This document shows positions 44,148-44,973 of a stretch of DNA of 44,973 nucleotides, in pieces (within the stretch, counting starts at the first letter, position 1; every line of letters begins with the position of its first letter). Made by a program: the position numbers and the translations under genes. This DNA comes from Enorma phocaeensis (lineage in GTDB: Bacteria; Actinomycetota; Coriobacteriia; Coriobacteriales; Coriobacteriaceae): positions 1 through 44,973 of the forward strand of contig NZ_JACJKQ010000018.1 in NCBI RefSeq assembly GCF_016901575.1. The letters run 5' to 3'. Below the pieces are notes generated by a model. That model worked only from the letters and a program-made list of their open reading frames with translations. It had not been told where the DNA came from and made no database searches.

Positions 44148-44589
44148 TGTTAGCGTTGATTTTTGAGTCAATGGTTCCAAGTAGTTGAGAAACTCGCTTC
44201 TGTTCGTCGAGAGGTGGCAGGCAGACTTCCTGTTTGGAAAGGGTTTTTACCGAAATGCCAGGTTGGGCGGATTGCGCAGACAGACGCCCGAGATTTTGGA
44301 TTGAAAGGAGGTAGGAAAGGTAGCGAGTGTCATTCTCATCGTTTGCGCAAACAACGACCGCGTGTTCAGTCATATATGCTTTACCCGAGTGATACCTCAC
44401 GTTTCCGCAGGCCGCGCCCTGGCGTCCTATGACTGCGCATTCTCCATCGAAGTTGTAGCTGTCGGTATACCCGCGGAGTCCATTACCGCCAATAACCGGG
44501 TAGACTCCAATCGGGTTTATATTCTCAGCACGAATCGATTTCCCGCTGCTGAGACGTGAGCAGACGCTGCCGAGTTCTCGCTTAATCAT
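44119..44589 (-). CDS. Half specificity subunit with one recognition domain (TRD3)
   Basis: 156 residues on the opposite strand. One TRD (about 1-115: VCSRLSSGKSIRAENINPIG, IGRQGAACGNVRYHSGKAYM) and the helical spacer (LPPLDEQKRVSQLLGTIDSKI, ending NDYLAA, then TAG). It ends exactly where the inverted repeat stops and overlaps the tail of hsdS by 29 bp. ATG 44589 overlaps the recombinase stop by 4 bases, so it is read from the recombinase transcript. As it stands it may form a dimeric half-HsdS; after inversion it becomes a full TRD3-TRD2 subunit. Confidence 0.88.
   Translation of the reverse strand: MIKRELGSVCSRLSSGKSIRAENINPIGVYPVIGGNGLRGYTDSYNFDGECAVIGRQGAACGNVRYHSGKAYMTEHAVVVCANDENDTRYLSYLLSIQNLGRLSAQSAQPGISVKTLSKQEVCLPPLDEQKRVSQLLGTIDSKINANTKLNDYLAA
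44126..44140 (-). repeat. Right inverted repeat of the hsdS switch
   Basis: GCCAAATAATCATTT on the plus strand, that is AAATGATTATTTGGC read on the minus strand. It spans the last codons of hsdS (PNNH) and of the half gene (NDYLA). Confidence 0.85.
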
Positions 44590-44973
44590 TCTAGATACCT
44601 TCTGTGCGAGGCCTTTACGTTGCTTTGGTTCACCATGGCGTAGTGCATGGTGGTGTCTATTCTCGCATGGCCGAGGAGCTTTTGCACCTGCTCGATGGGC
44701 ATACCTTTGTCGATGGCGTGCGTTGCGAGCGTTCGCCGGAACTTGTGCGGATGTACCCTATCGATTCTCGATCGCTTGCCGAGATTTCGCAGACGCGACT
44801 CCACGCCGCCGATGCTCATCCGCTGTCCGTCTCCTCTCAGGGCCACGAAAAGGGCGGGGCTGTCGTCATTCCTGGAGCGCAGGTATTCCGTTAGATGCAG
44901 CTTGGTCCGCGCGTCGAAGTAGACAGGACGCTGCTTGTTGCCCTTGCCGGTGACAACGCATTCCCGTTCCTGC
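44586..44973 (-). CDS. Tyrosine recombinase (phage integrase/XerC-like), N-terminus off the right edge
   Basis: C-terminal 128 codons of a tyrosine site-specific recombinase. Reading from the edge: ECVVTGKGNKQRPVYFD (beta hairpin with catalytic Lys), LFVALRG, then the HxxR box HPHKFRRTLATHAID, LLGHARIDTT (second His), and the nucleophile Tyr in MHYAMV. The catalytic order K-H-R-H-Y is complete; the first Arg lies beyond the window. It overlaps the half-hsdS start by 4 bases. Recombinases in this position invert hsdS segments in phase-variable type I systems, and that is the likely role. Confidence 0.92.
   Translation of the reverse strand, partial: QERECVVTGKGNKQRPVYFDARTKLHLTEYLRSRNDDSPALFVALRGDGQRMSIGGVESRLRNLGKRSRIDRVHPHKFRRTLATHAIDKGMPIEQVQKLLGHARIDTTMHYAMVNQSNVKASHRRYLE

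Overview
The window is GC-rich, densely packed bacterial DNA. High G/C at third codon positions, AGGAGG-type ribosome sites with several GTG/TTG starts, and the look of the conserved proteins (AtpA-I, MurA, PrfA, PrmC, LytR-CpsA-Psr protein, DASS transporters, Lpd/Vdc decarboxylases) point to an anaerobic gut actinobacterium of the class Coriobacteriia, Collinsella- or Olsenella-like. The taxon is inferred from memory of protein families; no marker gene was searched.

Layout: (1) 1-4630: minus-strand block with a gene start at the left edge, a phosphohexomutase, a homocysteine S-methyltransferase-family protein and a DtxR/MntR-type regulator, then a divergent peptidase T. (2) 4649-14213: LCP protein and MurA, then the complete F1Fo-ATP synthase operon (atpI-like, B, E, F, H, A, G, D, C) with a plausible promoter and terminator. 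(3) 14432-20209: rpiB, glpK, a Sua5/YrdC protein, prmC with a ~95-residue low-complexity insertion, and prfA with its own promoter and long leader. (4) 20248-23960: a 15-bp minisatellite, a 19-bp inverted repeat pair, a membrane-anchored CapA-like protein, an aldose epimerase and a VOC protein.

(5) 24137-31968 is the most unusual metabolic region: a minus-strand cluster for prenylated-FMN-dependent aromatic acid decarboxylation. In transcription order: UbiD-type decarboxylase (VdcC/BsdC-like), small zinc-ribbon VdcD/BsdD-like protein, DASS-type anion transporter, UbiX flavin prenyltransferase, gallate-type decarboxylase (LpdC-like), and a two-domain protein that appears to join an LpdD-like prenyl-flavin chaperone to an isopentenyl-diphosphate isomerase (Idi)-like Nudix domain. 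A LysR regulator is divergent, with two dyad-symmetric sites in the shared upstream region. The reading is that aromatic acid import, cofactor prenyl supply, cofactor synthesis, chaperoning and decarboxylation are encoded together.

(6) 32408-37197: a polar amino acid ABC transporter (Tat lipoprotein, long permease, ATPase) and a chimeric half-DASS transporter fused to a coiled coil and a soluble domain. (7) 37567-44973: a type I restriction-modification island that starts right after a 16-codon remnant of a low-molecular-weight protein tyrosine phosphatase gene. It carries hsdR, hsdM, a 144-codon protein of unknown function, hsdS, an oppositely oriented half hsdS and a tyrosine recombinase running off the right edge. 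A 15-bp perfect inverted repeat in hsdS and half-hsdS would, if recombined, move the distal target-recognition domain in frame from one specificity gene to the other: a phase-variable specificity switch that can be predicted base by base.
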